64,000 nucleotides of DNA from Natrialba magadii ATCC 43099 (GCF_000025625.1 NC_013922.1:1240001-1304000), one strand, 5' to 3'. Counted from the stretch's first letter, positions 33,811 through 43,862 are shown. A program made the numbers and translations. Notes: a model not told the origin generated them from the sequence alone.

Positions 33811-34719
33811 ATGTCCGAGACGACAGATCTCGAAGACCTTCGACGTGGAACCGATCTCGTCAAGCGCGGCTTCGCACAGATGCAAAAGGGCGGCGTCATC
33901 ATGGACGTCGTCAACCCCGAACAGGCCCGAATCGCCGAAGACGCGGGCGCAGTCGCCGTCATGGCACTCGAAGCAGTACCGGCGGACATCCGCAAGCGCG
34001 GCGGCGTCGCCCGGATGGCAGACCCAGCGGACGTCGAGGAAATCGTCAACGAAGTCTCGATTCCGGTAATGGGCAAAGCCCGAATCGGGCACACGAAAGA
34101 AGCACAGATACTCGAGTCCGTCGGCGTCGACATGATCGACGAGTCCGAAGTACTCACGCCCGCAGACGATGCCTACCACATCGATAAGCGCGACTTTACG
34201 GCTCCGTTCGTCTGTGGCGCGCGCAATCTCGGCGAAGCATTGCGCCGGATCGAGGAGGGTGCGGCGATGATCCGAACGAAGGGTGAAGCCGGGACGGGTG
34301 ACGTGAACCAGGCTGTCCACCACCAGCGGACGATCAAAGGGGAGATCCGCCAACTGGAGGGGATGACCCACGAGGAACGCGAGGCCTACGCCCGCGAAAT
34401 CGAAGCGCCTGCGGAACTCGTCCACGAAACGGCAGAGATGGGGCGTCTCCCGGTCGTCAACTTCGCCGCGGGCGGTATCGCGACGCCTGCAGACGCGGCG
34501 CTCATGATGCATCACGAGTGTGACGGCATCTTCGTCGGCAGCGGTATCTTCGGCGCGGAGAACCCGCCAGCAATGGGTGAGGCAATCGTCGAGGCCGTAA
34601 ACAACTGGGACGACGCCGACGAACTCGCAGAGATTTCGAAGAACCTCGGCAAGGGGATGAAAGGCGACGCAAACGTCGATCTTCCCGAAGAAGAGAAACT
34701 CCAGAGCCGCGGCGTCTAA
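33811..34719 (+). CDS. pdxS: pyridoxal 5'-phosphate synthase, PdxS subunit
   Basis: A 302-residue (beta/alpha)8 enzyme that makes PLP from ribose 5-phosphate, glyceraldehyde 3-phosphate and ammonia supplied by PdxT. The substrate-binding lysine near residue 84 lies in [21 protein letters not shown]. The second lysine is in [16 protein letters not shown], and the phosphate-binding loop is [18 protein letters not shown] followed by [10 protein letters not shown]. Length and sequence are fully typical. pdxT is not in the window. Confidence 0.97.
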   Translation: MSETTDLEDLRRGTDLVKRGFAQMQKGGVIMDVVNPEQARIAEDAGAVAVMALEAVPADIRKRGGVARMADPADVEEIVNEVSIPVMGKARIGHTKEAQILESVGVDMIDESEVLTPADDAYHIDKRDFTAPFVCGARNLGEALRRIEEGAAMIRTKGEAGTGDVNQAVHHQRTIKGEIRQLEGMTHEEREAYAREIEAPAELVHETAEMGRLPVVNFAAGGIATPADAALMMHHECDGIFVGSGIFGAENPPAMGEAIVEAVNNWDDADELAEISKNLGKGMKGDANVDLPEEEKLQSRGV

Positions 34720-34833
34720 GAACAACGACCCTCGAATTTGGCAGTGGTTTGAGGAAGGAGGAACGACGAACGATGGAGCGCGACGAGTACTATCAGAGAC
34801 GACGTGGGCAGTCAGTCTCGAACGTTCCTCGCG

Positions 34834-36129
34834 TTACTTCGTGTTCGCTTTGTCCTTTTTGTCCTTCTTGTCCTTCCCGTAGTCCTTGTCCTTCTTGTGG
34901 GCGTCTTTCTTGCCCTTCTTGCCCTTCTTGCCTTTCTTCCCTTTCTTCCCTTTCTTGATTTTGGCCACCGCTGCGGCGTTAACCAGCCCGGAACCCTGCT
35001 TTTTGGACGGCAGACCGAGGTCGATCGCTGTGTCGGTCATGAAGTACCGGGCTTCCTTTGCAGAGTAGCCCTTCGCCATCAGCAGCGCTGCCGTTCCAGT
35101 GACGTGCGGCGTTCCAAACGAGGACCCGGTTGCAACACCGTACTCGCCGCCTGGTATCGTTGAGAGGATATCGACACCCGGTGCAGCCAGCTCGATCTCG
35201 GGACCGTAGTTCGAGAACTCCGCGAAGCCATCGTCTTGTGTCGTCGAACTCACTGCGACAACTTCCTCTGCGGATGCTGGGTACGAAACGGCCTCACCGC
35301 TATTGCCAGCCGAGGAAACCATCAGGAGGCCCCGCTGGTGGGCAAAGTGGATTGCCCGCTGTACGAGCGGCGAGTAGGGACCGCTCAGACTCATGTTGGC
35401 CACATCACAGCCCTTGATTGCGGACCAGATGATCCCCATCGCGACGTCGGATGCATAGCCCACACCCTCCTGGTTCAACACTTTCACGGCGTGGAGCGTC
35501 GACTCCGGCGCGACACCGACGACACCGAAGTCGTTGTCGGCTGCAGCGATCGTTCCGGCAATGTGGGTGCCGTGGCCGTTGTCGTCGATCCAGTTGATCT
35601 CGGGATAGCCAACCGCACGGTTGTACGCGATACCCTCACCGATATTCTCGGCGAGGTCCGGATGGGTCGGGTCGATCCCGGTGTTGATCACTGCGACGTT
35701 CGCTCCCTTTCCGCGCTTGCTCGCTTTGTGGGCTTTCCGTGCACCGATTCGTTCGACGCCCCAGGGAACGACTTGTCCCCCAGCGTTGTCGTTGTCGTCG
35801 TTCGTATCCGAACCCGCGTAGTACTCCTGATCCGGTGCAACGAAGTCGATGTGATCGGACTCCGTGAGCGCCTCCATGTCTTCAACCGCTGCCTCGACAG
35901 TGAGGGTGTTCACCGAGTGAATCGCGTGGATGACGTTGTCCGCCGCGTCCCTGATTTGCTGTTCTCCCGTCTCGGTCGCGTACCCAGCGTTAAACCGACC
36001 CGCTTCACCGTGGGAGTCAGCCTGCACGCTCGACACGCTCGCGAGTCCGCCCAGAGCGATCCCCGCACCGCTAACCGTTTTGAGCACGTTCCGTCGACCG
36101 GTACTGTTGTGCGTCATTTCATCCGACAT
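34834..36129 (-). CDS. Tat-exported subtilisin-like serine protease (halolysin-like) with lysine-rich tail
   Basis: A 431-residue peptidase S8. It has a Tat signal (GRRNVLKTVSGAGIALGG) and a short inhibitor-I9-like propeptide (about 45-110). The catalytic triad is present: Asp in VAVINTGIDPTHPDL, His in DNGHGTHIAGTIAA and Ser in GSSFGTPHVTGTAALL. The last about 45 residues are an almost pure Lys/Gly/Asp tail built on KKG repeats (34837-34965 on DNA). That is striking, because secreted haloarchaeal proteins are normally acidic. Halolysins usually end in a PPC or other folded extension instead. The mature protease would act outside the cell. Confidence 0.92.
   Translation of the reverse strand: MSDEMTHNSTGRRNVLKTVSGAGIALGGLASVSSVQADSHGEAGRFNAGYATETGEQQIRDAADNVIHAIHSVNTLTVEAAVEDMEALTESDHIDFVAPDQEYYAGSDTNDDNDNAGGQVVPWGVERIGARKAHKASKRGKGANVAVINTGIDPTHPDLAENIGEGIAYNRAVGYPEINWIDDNGHGTHIAGTIAAADNDFGVVGVAPESTLHAVKVLNQEGVGYASDVAMGIIWSAIKGCDVANMSLSGPYSPLVQRAIHFAHQRGLLMVSSAGNSGEAVSYPASAEEVVAVSSTTQDDGFAEFSNYGPEIELAAPGVDILSTIPGGEYGVATGSSFGTPHVTGTAALLMAKGYSAKEARYFMTDTAIDLGLPSKKQGSGLVNAAAVAKIKKGKKGKKGKKGKKGKKDAHKKDKDYGKDKKDKKDKANTK
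34837..34965 (-). repeat. 9-bp-period repeat encoding the lysine-rich protease tail
   Basis: On the plus strand CTTCTTGCC/CTTTCTTCC-type units repeat in a 9-nt period and give Lys-Lys-Gly on the minus strand, followed by Lys-Asp-rich sequence. Confidence 0.85.
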
Positions 36130-36153
36130 GACAGTCGCAACGAGAATACCTAC

Positions 36154-36167
36154 GTAAATTGTATAAT
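36154..36167 (-). promoter_or_regulatory. TATA-box-like element of the protease gene
   Basis: On the minus strand ATTATACAATTTA lies about 26-38 nt before the ATG at 36129, the usual spacing for a leaderless haloarchaeal promoter. Confidence 0.55.
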
Positions 36168-36347
36168 CCCGCCTACCGATCAGTATCCGAAAACTGAACT
36201 ACTCGAGTACAACACTCACTTCGAATCTAACGTGCCGATGAGAGCGCGGCCAATACGCCGGTGTGACGAGTCGGCGTACGTGAAGGTTTCCAGCTACTAG
36301 ACGCCAGGTACCCCACAAACGGAGAGCTGAAAGTGGTAAAGCGGTTG

Positions 36348-36719
36348 TCAGTCGTTCTTGGTAGTCGGCTGCCACCAGGTCTGTAGCGGCGGCAAGACGC
36401 CCATACGCCACGCTAGGAGCAGCGTACAGTACGTCACGAGCGCGCCACAGCCGAGCGAGAGAACGATCACGGGAGCGAACCACGCCCCGCCAACTGCGAG
36501 CAGCGCCGCGAGCGCGAGCGAGCCAAACTGGACGGACCAGCGCTCCCAGTAGTAGCGAACCCGCGCCGGATCGCGAGCCGCGAGCAGTTCGAACCCAACC
36601 GTGAGCGCGCCGCCGACGACAAACAATGACGGCGAGAGCGACGTGCCACTCGCCAGCGCGAGGCCGCCGAAGATGGCGAGAGTGAGCACGGCGAGTGCGG
36701 CGTCGACTCGAGTACCCAT
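36348..36719 (-). CDS. small hypothetical membrane protein
   Basis: A 123-residue protein with three to four helices: VDAALAVLTLAIFGGLALASG, LFVVGGALTVGFELLA, and SLALAALLAVGGAWFAPVIVLSLGCGALVTYCTLLLAW. A charged loop (ARDPARVRYYWERW) lies between the second and third. Start 36719 (MGTRVD) avoids an implausible Phe/His-rich extension. No family function is recognised. thrB follows in the same direction upstream, separated by a T-rich terminator-like stretch. Confidence 0.65.
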   Translation of the reverse strand: MGTRVDAALAVLTLAIFGGLALASGTSLSPSLFVVGGALTVGFELLAARDPARVRYYWERWSVQFGSLALAALLAVGGAWFAPVIVLSLGCGALVTYCTLLLAWRMGVLPPLQTWWQPTTKND

Positions 36720-36826
36720 ACCTGCGTCTGCGACAGGGGAGACGATAGTAGTGTGGCCGACACAGAGGGGCGAATCGACTGCAGGGACGGTGACGGGAGG
36801 ACTGAAGAAATGGTGAAAGAAGAACG

Positions 36827-36862
36827 TCCGTGAAAACCAACAAAACAACAAAACCAAAACCG
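36827..36862 (-). terminator. T-rich terminator-like stretch after thrB
   Basis: The minus strand reads GGTTTTGGTTTTGTTGTTTTGTTGGTTTT immediately after the thrB stop at 36864, i.e. several U-runs in the transcript, the typical archaeal terminator. Confidence 0.6.
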
Positions 36863-36863
36863 T

Positions 36864-37754
36864 TCAGGACCGGTCGCCGTACACGTGCGCACCCTCACCA
36901 ATCGCCGTCTGATAAGCACGACTTTCGATCCCCACAGCATCGAAGGCATCGAGCATCGCGCCGGCAACCGCGCCGCGGTCCGACTCAGTCCGACAGACCG
37001 CGAGGATGGCGGGGCCGGCACCGCTGACGGTGACGCCAGTCGCACCGGACTCGAGTGCGGCCTCGCGGACGGCGTCGTAGCCGTCGATCAGGACGCTGCG
37101 CTCGGGGGTGACGATTTCGTCTGCCATGCCGCGGCCGACGAGTTCGGGGTCGTTGCGCGTCATGCCGACGGAGAGGGTAGCGGCGTGGCCGACGGTGTCG
37201 ACGACGTCGCCGAGTCGGGCCTGTTCGGGGACGACACCGCGTGCGTCGCACGTCGAGACGGTGATCTCGGGCAGGCAGACGACGACGGGGAGCGACGCAT
37301 CGACCTGCGTAATGCCGTCGTCGGTGACGATGACGAAGCCACCGAGTAGCGACGGGGCGACGTTGTCGGCGTGTGCCGTGCCAGAGACGATTGCCTCACC
37401 CTCGGCGGCGATGGGGACGAGTTCCTTGCGCGAGAGACCGCGATCGTAGAGTTCGTTGAGGGCGACGGCAGCGCCAGCTGCGCTGGCGGCCGAGGAACCA
37501 AGCCCGGAGGAGGGCCGGACACCTTTGTCGATCTCGATGTGTGCGGGGGCGTCGAGCGCCTCGGCGACGGCACCGACGGTGTTCTTCTTCGGGTCTTCGG
37601 GGATGTATTCGCTGCCAGTTCCGGTCACGGTGATCGTCGTTTCGGGGGCGCGAGACACCCGGACGATATCGGCGGGTGCGCCGAGCGCGACGCCGAAGAC
37701 GTCGAAGCCGCTCCCCAGGTTTGCGCTCGTCGCTGGAGCCCGCACGGTGAGCAT
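36864..37754 (-). CDS. thrB: homoserine kinase
   Basis: A 296-residue GHMP kinase that phosphorylates L-homoserine in threonine synthesis. The N-terminus MLTVRAPATSANLGSGFDVFGVALG is the family signature. The ATP-binding GHMP motif is VRPSSGLGSSAASAAGAAVALNELYD at about residue 85, and the C-terminal motif 3 is ATGVTVSGAGPAILAVC. Length is normal. It is preceded by heptamer repeats and the transducer genes, which are unrelated in function. Confidence 0.95.
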   Translation of the reverse strand: MLTVRAPATSANLGSGFDVFGVALGAPADIVRVSRAPETTITVTGTGSEYIPEDPKKNTVGAVAEALDAPAHIEIDKGVRPSSGLGSSAASAAGAAVALNELYDRGLSRKELVPIAAEGEAIVSGTAHADNVAPSLLGGFVIVTDDGITQVDASLPVVVCLPEITVSTCDARGVVPEQARLGDVVDTVGHAATLSVGMTRNDPELVGRGMADEIVTPERSVLIDGYDAVREAALESGATGVTVSGAGPAILAVCRTESDRGAVAGAMLDAFDAVGIESRAYQTAIGEGAHVYGDRS

Positions 37755-37831
37755 GGCGAATCATTGCGACACTGCAGGCAAAAAGGTAGCGGAGCGCGGT
37801 CAGTGAACGGCTACTGCAACTCGAGTTTGGC

Positions 37832-37915
<84 letters not shown>

Positions 37916-37931
37916 TCCTACTCGCTCTTCG

Positions 37932-40608
37932 TTACTCGTCGTCCGGTGTGTTGTCGAACGTGAAGACGTCGTCTGGATCGTCACCGTCGTCTTCGTCAGC
38001 CGCAGTCTCGTGGTCATCGTCGGCGACACCCGTTTCGCTGTCGACAGCCTCGTCACCGCTCGCTTCGACGGCGAGCGGGTCGGGTTGATCATCAGTCGTG
38101 GCCGCGTCGGAATCGACCTCGGCCGAGTCAAGCGGGTCGTCTCCTGGGTTCGATTCCTCGACGGGTTCGAACGCCGTCTCCTCGTCGAACGTAATTCCAG
38201 TAGTCGTGTCCTCACCGTCGCCCGTATCGTCGCTGCTGAGGTCGAGTTCCGTCTGTGGAGCTTCGAGCTCGGCTTCCACATCGAGCTCTGCGTCCTCGAC
38301 ATCGGTCTCGAACCGGTCGAGGGCTGCCGAGAGCTGGCCGGACTGCTGGGAGAGGTTCGACGCCGAGTTCGTCACCTCGGTCAGTGCCGTCGTCTGCTCC
38401 TCGGCGGCTGCCGCCACGTTCTCCGCTTCGGTCGTCGTCTCTTCAGAAACGGTGGCTGCGTCGTCGACCATCGCGACGACCTCCTGCGTCGAGGCTGCCT
38501 GCTGTTCCGTCGCCGCCGAAATCTCCTGGACACCGATGTTCGTCTCGCGAGCGAGTTCTGCGATCTCTTCTAATGCATCCACTGCTTCCTGCACCTGCTG
38601 TCCGGCGTCGACGATGTCCGAACTCGTTCCCTGCACTTCTGTGGCGGATTGTTCGGTCCGCTCGCGGATGGACTCGAGTCGGTCTTCTGCTTCGTCAGCC
38701 GCTTCGGCAACGTCCTCGGAGAGCGCCTTGACCTCCTTCGCGACGACCGAGAAGCCTTCTTCGTCCTCGCCGCTGGCGGAGCGGGAAGCCTCGATGTTGG
38801 CGTTGAGCGCCAGCATGTTCGTCTGGCGGGCAATCTCGGAAATCGTCGCGATGAGTTGGTCGATCTGCTGGACTTCTTCTTCGAGGCGCTCGATTCCTGC
38901 GACCGCATCGCCGGCCTCGGTCTCGATTTCGTCCATCGCAGCGATCGCGTCCTGGGCGGCTTCCTGACCCTCCTGGCCGGTGGTGACCGTCCGCTCGGCG
39001 ATGTCTGCGACCTGGTTCGAGGAGGCAGCAATCTCCTCCGTCGTGGTCGAGAGCGCGCTCATCTCCTGGTTGACCGACTGGAGCGACTGGTTCTGCCGTT
39101 CTGCACCGTCGGAAATCTCCTGCACCGATTCGGTGACCTGCTGGGAGGCCGAGCGGACCTCCTCGCTCGAGGCGGTCACCTGCTCGGAGGCCGTGGCGAC
39201 GTCGGTCGCGAACTGGCTGAGTTCCCGCGACGGTCTGCTCGATCTCCTCGAGCATGACGTTGAAGTCCGTCGCGATGTCGGCCATCGCCTCGTTGTCGCT
39301 GTCGGCGTCCATTCGCGCGGTGAGGTCGCCGTCGGCGGCGGCCTCCATCACGTCGCTGTACTCGTCGGCGGTCCGCTCGAGTTGCCGATTGATTCGAGCG
39401 ACGCGTTCGCGTTCGTGTTCTGCGTCCTCGCGCGCAGTTTCGGCTTCATCGATGGTTTCGACGAGCGAACCGCGCATGTCGTCGAACGAGTCGTAGAGAA
39501 CACCGATTTCGTCGATACGGGAAGATTCGACGGTCGTATCGTACGCACCGTCTCTGATCGAGGTCGCGCGCTCGGAGAGATCGCTCAGCGAGCGGGCCGT
39601 ATTCCGGCCGAGAATCGTCCCGAAGAGCCCGATCAGCGCAACGCCGGCGAACGTGATCAACAGTCCGAACTGGGTCGCGCTGTTGGCGAGACCGAGCGCA
39701 TCTGCTTCGTCCGTGTGGACGAGGACGGTCCAGCCGTCGTTGGTCGTGTAATAGCCGGCGACGTACCCCTCAGGGTCGAAGTTGTACGGTTCGTTCTGTA
39801 GCGTCTCGCCCGGTGGATCGTCGACCCGGATCGAGCCGCGTGCTTCTTCCTGACTCGCCTCGAGAACGCCGTTTGTATCCTCGTACTCCATAAGGAACGT
39901 CTGGCCCGCGTCATCTATGCTGCCGCCGAGATAGGCGTCGTCGCCGACGATCTGTCCCTGCTCGTCGACAACGGTCACGACCGTTCCCGAGTCGGCCGCA
40001 GAGACCATCCCGGTCGAGCGATCGGCGAGATCGAAGCTAAAGACCAACGCACCGTCTCCACCATCGACGCCGACGTAGTACGAAACAACCGCCTGCTCGT
40101 CAGTTTCGGTACCGGTTTCGTCCGGCGTCGCGTACGGTTCCGTCTGCTGCACGAGGTTCGTCGAAAGATCCTCGTTGAGTTCGTCTGTCTCTGGGAACTC
40201 GAGTTCCTCGACCGTCTCGGCGTCGGTCCCGATGCCGGTGAGAATTTCACCGGACTCTGTGTCTACGTAGAGAGCGTTAACACGCGCTTCGGAGAGGTCG
40301 TAGTAGACGTTCTCCAGATAGGAGTCGATCGCCGCCACGTCGCCGCTATCGGTCACCGGTGCGTCGGCTGTCGTGGCAACCTGATTCTCGTTCTGTGTGA
40401 GCCACTCTTCGAGTGCGACTCCCTCCTGATACGCTGCATCCTCTCGCTCGTCGAGCGATGTCGCCTCGACGTTGTCCGTGAGCAACGTCGTCGAAACCAA
40501 TCCGAGGCCACCGATCGAGAGCCCGAGGACGAGGAAGACTATTCCAAACTTCACTGCGAAACTTCGTCTGATGAACGACGGTATGAGACGCCGTCCCTTC
40601 CACACCAT
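37932..40608 (-). pseudogene. methyl-accepting transducer (Htr) with a one-base frameshift
   Basis: The gene would encode about 891 residues. It has an N-terminal helix (FGIVFLVLGLSIGGLGLVS), an extracellular Cache-like sensor (about 45-310), a second helix (FGLLITFAGVALIGLFGTIL), HAMP and coiled coil, and a C-terminal signalling domain whose hairpin tip includes IARQTNMLALNANIEASRSASGEDEEGFSVVAKEVKALSEDV. The frame breaks at 39224-39226, where CCC replaces the CC found at the same place (42239-42240) in the tandem paralogue. Upstream of this the reading frame ends EQTVAGTQPVRD instead of EQTVAELSQFATD. One deleted base would restore the full protein, so it is a recent mutation or a sequencing error. 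Confidence 0.9.
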
Positions 40609-40614
40609 AGGTGC

Positions 40615-40648
40615 TAACGATAAGCAATGTACTTAATTCTTATCGTTA
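40615..40648 (-). promoter_or_regulatory. perfect 10-bp inverted repeat around the promoter of the first transducer
   Basis: TAACGATAAG (40615-40624) and CTTATCGTTA (40639-40648) are exact inverted repeats separated by 14 nt that contain an A/T-rich TATA-like stretch (AATTAAGTA on the minus strand). It begins six bases upstream of the ATG at 40608. The arrangement is that expected for an operator that blocks a leaderless promoter. Confidence 0.7.
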
Positions 40649-40796
40649 AACGTGACTGTCTGTGCATACTATAGCAGTAGTGTGAGTTGAACAAATCACT
40701 CGGGCGGAGAGAATTCTCGGTGTTGTCCAGACTGGGAGACGTGAGAGAACGTCTCAGTGGGAGAACGAATCAGCGTGAGGCCTGTCCGACGAACGG

Positions 40797-43592
40797 TTAT
40801 TCGTCGTCTGACGTGTTTCCGAACGTGAATACGTCGTCGGTGCTGGCTTCGTTTTCGTTCTCGTCCTCGTCCTCGTTTTCGTTTTCGTCTTCGTCGTCTC
40901 TGTCGCGGTCTACGCCTTCATCTCCGTCGGTGTCTCCATCGTCCGAACTGTCGTCAGTCGTCTCTGCTCCGCCGACAGGTCCGAGTGGGTCAGACTGCCC
41001 AGCATCTGTTGCAAGTGGATCAGACTGCTCAGCAGTCCCACTATCACTGGATTCAGCGCCGACTGGGTCGAGCGGTTCGCCGAAGCCAGTCGATTCGTCG
41101 GCCGGTTCGAACGCCGTCTCGTCATCGAACACAACGTCGCTTCCCGTCTCATCGTCGTCGAACACAACGTCGCTTCCCGCTTCATCTTCGTCGAAGGTGA
41201 CGCCGATTGACTCCTCATTTCCATCGTCAGCAGCGTCGAGCGGCTGTTCGCCGAGGTCGAGTTCAGTCTGTGGTGCCTCGAGTTCCGCGTCCGGATCGAG
41301 TTCCGCATCCTCGACATCGGTCTCGAACCGGTCGAGTGCCGCCGAGAGCTGGCCGGACTGCTGGGAGAGGTTCGACGCCGAGTTCGTCACCTCGGTCAGT
41401 GCCGTCGTCTGCTCCTCGGCGGCTGCCGCCACGTTCTCCGCTTCGGTTGTCGTCTCTTCAGAAACGGTGGCCGCATCGTCGACCATCGCGACGACCTCCT
41501 GTGTCGAGGCCGCCTGCTGTTCCGTCGCCGCCGAAATCTCCTGGACGCCGACGTTCGTCTCACGGGCCAGTTCTGCAATCTCCTCCAGCGCATCCACCGC
41601 TTCCTGCACCTGCTGGCCAGCGTCGACGATATCCGAACTCGTCCCCTGCACTTCCGCGGCGGATTGTTCGGTCCGCTCGCGGATGGACTCGAGTCGGTCT
41701 TCTGCTTCGTCGGCCGCTTCGGCAACGTCCTCGGAGAGCGCCTTGACCTCCTTCGCGACGACCGAGAAGCCTTCTTCGTCCTCGCCGCTGGCGGAGCGGG
41801 AAGCCTCGATGTTGGCGTTGAGCGCCAGCATGTTCGTCTGGCGGGCAATCTCAGAAATCGTCGCGATGAGTTGGTCGATCTGCTGGACCTCTGCCTCGAG
41901 ACGCTCGATTTCTGCGACGGCGTCGTCGGCTTCGGTCTCGATTTCGTCCATCGCGGTCATTGCGTCTCGCGCAGCTTCCTGGCCGGTCTGCCCGGTCGAA
42001 ACTGTCTGCTCGGCGATGTCCGCGACTTCGTTCGAGGAGGCGGCGATCTCTTCGGTCGTCGTCGAGAGCGCGCTCATCTCCTGGTTGACCGACTGGAGCG
42101 ACTGGTTCTGCCGTTCTGCACCGTCGGAAATCTCCTGCACCGATTCGGTGACCTGCTGGGAGGCCGAGCGGACCTCCTCGCTCGAGGCGGTCACCTGCTC
42201 GGATGCTGTCGCGACGTCGGTCGCGAACTGGCTGAGTTCCGCGACGGTCTGCTCGATCTCCTCGAGCATGACGTTGAAGTCCGTCGCGATGTCGGCCATC
42301 GCCTCGTTGTCGCTGTCGGCGTCCATTCGCGCGGTGAGGTCGCCGTCGGCGGCGGCCTCCATCACGTCGCTGTACTCGTCGGCGGTCCGCTCGAGTTCGT
42401 CGTTGATCTCGGCGATGCGTTCGCGCTCGTGCTCGGCCTCTTCGCGGGCGGTTTCGGCCTCGTCGATCTGCTCGCGGAGGGCGACGCGCATGGAGTCGAA
42501 TCCGTCGTAGAGCCGACCGATGTTGTCGATACGCCTGGTCTCGAGGTCGACGTCGAGGTCACCGTCTTCTATCTGGCCGGCCTTGTCCGTCAGGCGGTCG
42601 ATCGAAACCGCCGTGTTTCGGCCGAGCACCGCGCCGACCATCCCGATCATGAGGACGCCAACGATCGTTGCAATGTATCCCCAGTCGTTGACCGTGTTGA
42701 CGAAGCCGTACGCCTGGTCGGTCGGTTCGTGTGTCAGAACGACCCAGTCAGTGCCGTAGACCCGGGCCGAACTGACGACGTACTCGTCGGTGTCGAAGTC
42801 GTAGGTGTCGAGGACGCTCGCACCGTTACCCGAAACCTCCCACGTGCTCGCACCCGACGTGCGTGCGGTGTCGACGAGCGTGTCGTTGCCGTCGTAGGAT
42901 TCGCCGAGCGCCGCGTAGTCGTCGCCGTATCCAGCGTTGTCGAGTATGACCTCGTTGTCCCCGTCGACGACGACGGTCGCGACCTGCTCGCCGTCCTGGA
43001 ACTGGCCGCCGTAGGCCTCGAGTTCGGCCGTGTAAACGATCGCTCTGTCGTCCTGACCAGGAACCGTTACGACATAGGTGATGACGGCAGCGTCTTCGTC
43101 GAGTTCACCGTCGAGGACGTACGGCTCAGACACCCAGGGCACCTCAACCGTTGCCTCGTCGAAGGCGGTTTCAGGAACGGACTCGAGTTCGTCCGTCGAC
43201 GCGCCGCGGACGTCACCGTCGGTGCTTGCGAGGATCGAGCCCTCCTCAAGGTCGACGTAGCTGATCGAGAAAATGTCGGCGTCGAGGTGTTCTTCCCAGT
43301 CGAGCAGCCGTTGTTCGATCGCGGCCGGCTCGTCACTCGCGACGACATCCGAGTGTGCGAACGTCGAAATCGTCTGTTCGTTCTGTTCGTTCCACATCTG
43401 CAGCCCCTGTGCTTCCTGTCCGGCGAAGGACGTCTGATCGGCCTGGACACGCTCTTCGACCTCGTGAGTGATGCCAGCGGTCGCAACGAACCCGATCAAC
43501 CCCACCGAAAGTCCGAGTACCAGTAACGCGATGCCAAACTTGACCGCGTACCGGCGTCGGATCGCTGCAGGTACTACTCGTCGGAGATCCAT
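40797..43592 (-). CDS. methyl-accepting chemotaxis transducer (Htr family)
   Basis: A 931-residue transmembrane receptor. Helix 1 is about 15-35 (FGIALLVLGLSVGLIGFVA). An extracellular Cache-type domain spans about 40-290, and helix 2 (IATIVGVLMIGMVGAVLG) is about 305-325. Two HAMP-like segments follow, then the long signalling hairpin with the tip sequence RQTNMLALNANIEASRSASGEDEEGFSVVAKEVKAL. The last about 130 residues are a very acidic low-complexity tail partly encoded by hexamer repeats (Asp-Glu-Asn). It would signal to CheA/CheW to control archaellum rotation. From HAMP to the end of the signalling domain it is nearly identical to the upstream-numbered paralogue at 37932, while the sensors differ. 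Confidence 0.93.
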   Translation of the reverse strand: MDLRRVVPAAIRRRYAVKFGIALLVLGLSVGLIGFVATAGITHEVEERVQADQTSFAGQEAQGLQMWNEQNEQTISTFAHSDVVASDEPAAIEQRLLDWEEHLDADIFSISYVDLEEGSILASTDGDVRGASTDELESVPETAFDEATVEVPWVSEPYVLDGELDEDAAVITYVVTVPGQDDRAIVYTAELEAYGGQFQDGEQVATVVVDGDNEVILDNAGYGDDYAALGESYDGNDTLVDTARTSGASTWEVSGNGASVLDTYDFDTDEYVVSSARVYGTDWVVLTHEPTDQAYGFVNTVNDWGYIATIVGVLMIGMVGAVLGRNTAVSIDRLTDKAGQIEDGDLDVDLETRRIDNIGRLYDGFDSMRVALREQIDEAETAREEAEHERERIAEINDELERTADEYSDVMEAAADGDLTARMDADSDNEAMADIATDFNVMLEEIEQTVAELSQFATDVATASEQVTASSEEVRSASQQVTESVQEISDGAERQNQSLQSVNQEMSALSTTTEEIAASSNEVADIAEQTVSTGQTGQEAARDAMTAMDEIETEADDAVAEIERLEAEVQQIDQLIATISEIARQTNMLALNANIEASRSASGEDEEGFSVVAKEVKALSEDVAEAADEAEDRLESIRERTEQSAAEVQGTSSDIVDAGQQVQEAVDALEEIAELARETNVGVQEISAATEQQAASTQEVVAMVDDAATVSEETTTEAENVAAAAEEQTTALTEVTNSASNLSQQSGQLSAALDRFETDVEDAELDPDAELEAPQTELDLGEQPLDAADDGNEESIGVTFDEDEAGSDVVFDDDETGSDVVFDDETAFEPADESTGFGEPLDPVGAESSDSGTAEQSDPLATDAGQSDPLGPVGGAETTDDSSDDGDTDGDEGVDRDRDDEDENENEDEDENENEASTDDVFTFGNTSDDE

Positions 43593-43620
43593 CGATATGC
43601 AACGCGTGTAACCGTTCCCA

Positions 43621-43629
43621 CATAAATTG
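43621..43629 (-). promoter_or_regulatory. TATA-box-like element of the second transducer
   Basis: CAATTTATG on the minus strand lies about 29-37 nt before the ATG at 43592. Confidence 0.5.
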
Positions 43630-43830
43630 TCATTCGAGAGTATCAGTTCCGATAATCGGTCAGAGAGGGAGTAATTACCACTGTTTGCTGAACTCGTCGT
43701 CGCTACCGGTAGTCGCTGCGAACGCTTGTATACCCCTCCGATCCATTGTTATTCGACTGTTAGTTTCAGTAAACGTTCCAATCGGCTTCGAGGGTGGGCA
43801 GGGTGTGGGACCCGTTGACCTCCGGAACCG

Positions 43831-43844
43831 TTAAGAAATATAGG
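43831..43844 (+). promoter_or_regulatory. TATA-box-like element of the substrate-binding protein gene
   Basis: TTAAGAAATATAGG lies about 20-32 nt before the ATG at 43863, consistent with a leaderless transcript. Confidence 0.5.
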
Positions 43845-43862
43845 TCGAAAGGACATTCCAGT

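Noticed and set aside
41664-43526. 620-residue plus-strand open frame antisense to the second transducer
   Set aside because: Its composition (Val/Asp/Arg mirror of the Ala/Glu/Ser coding strand) and lack of motifs mark it as a shadow of the transducer gene.
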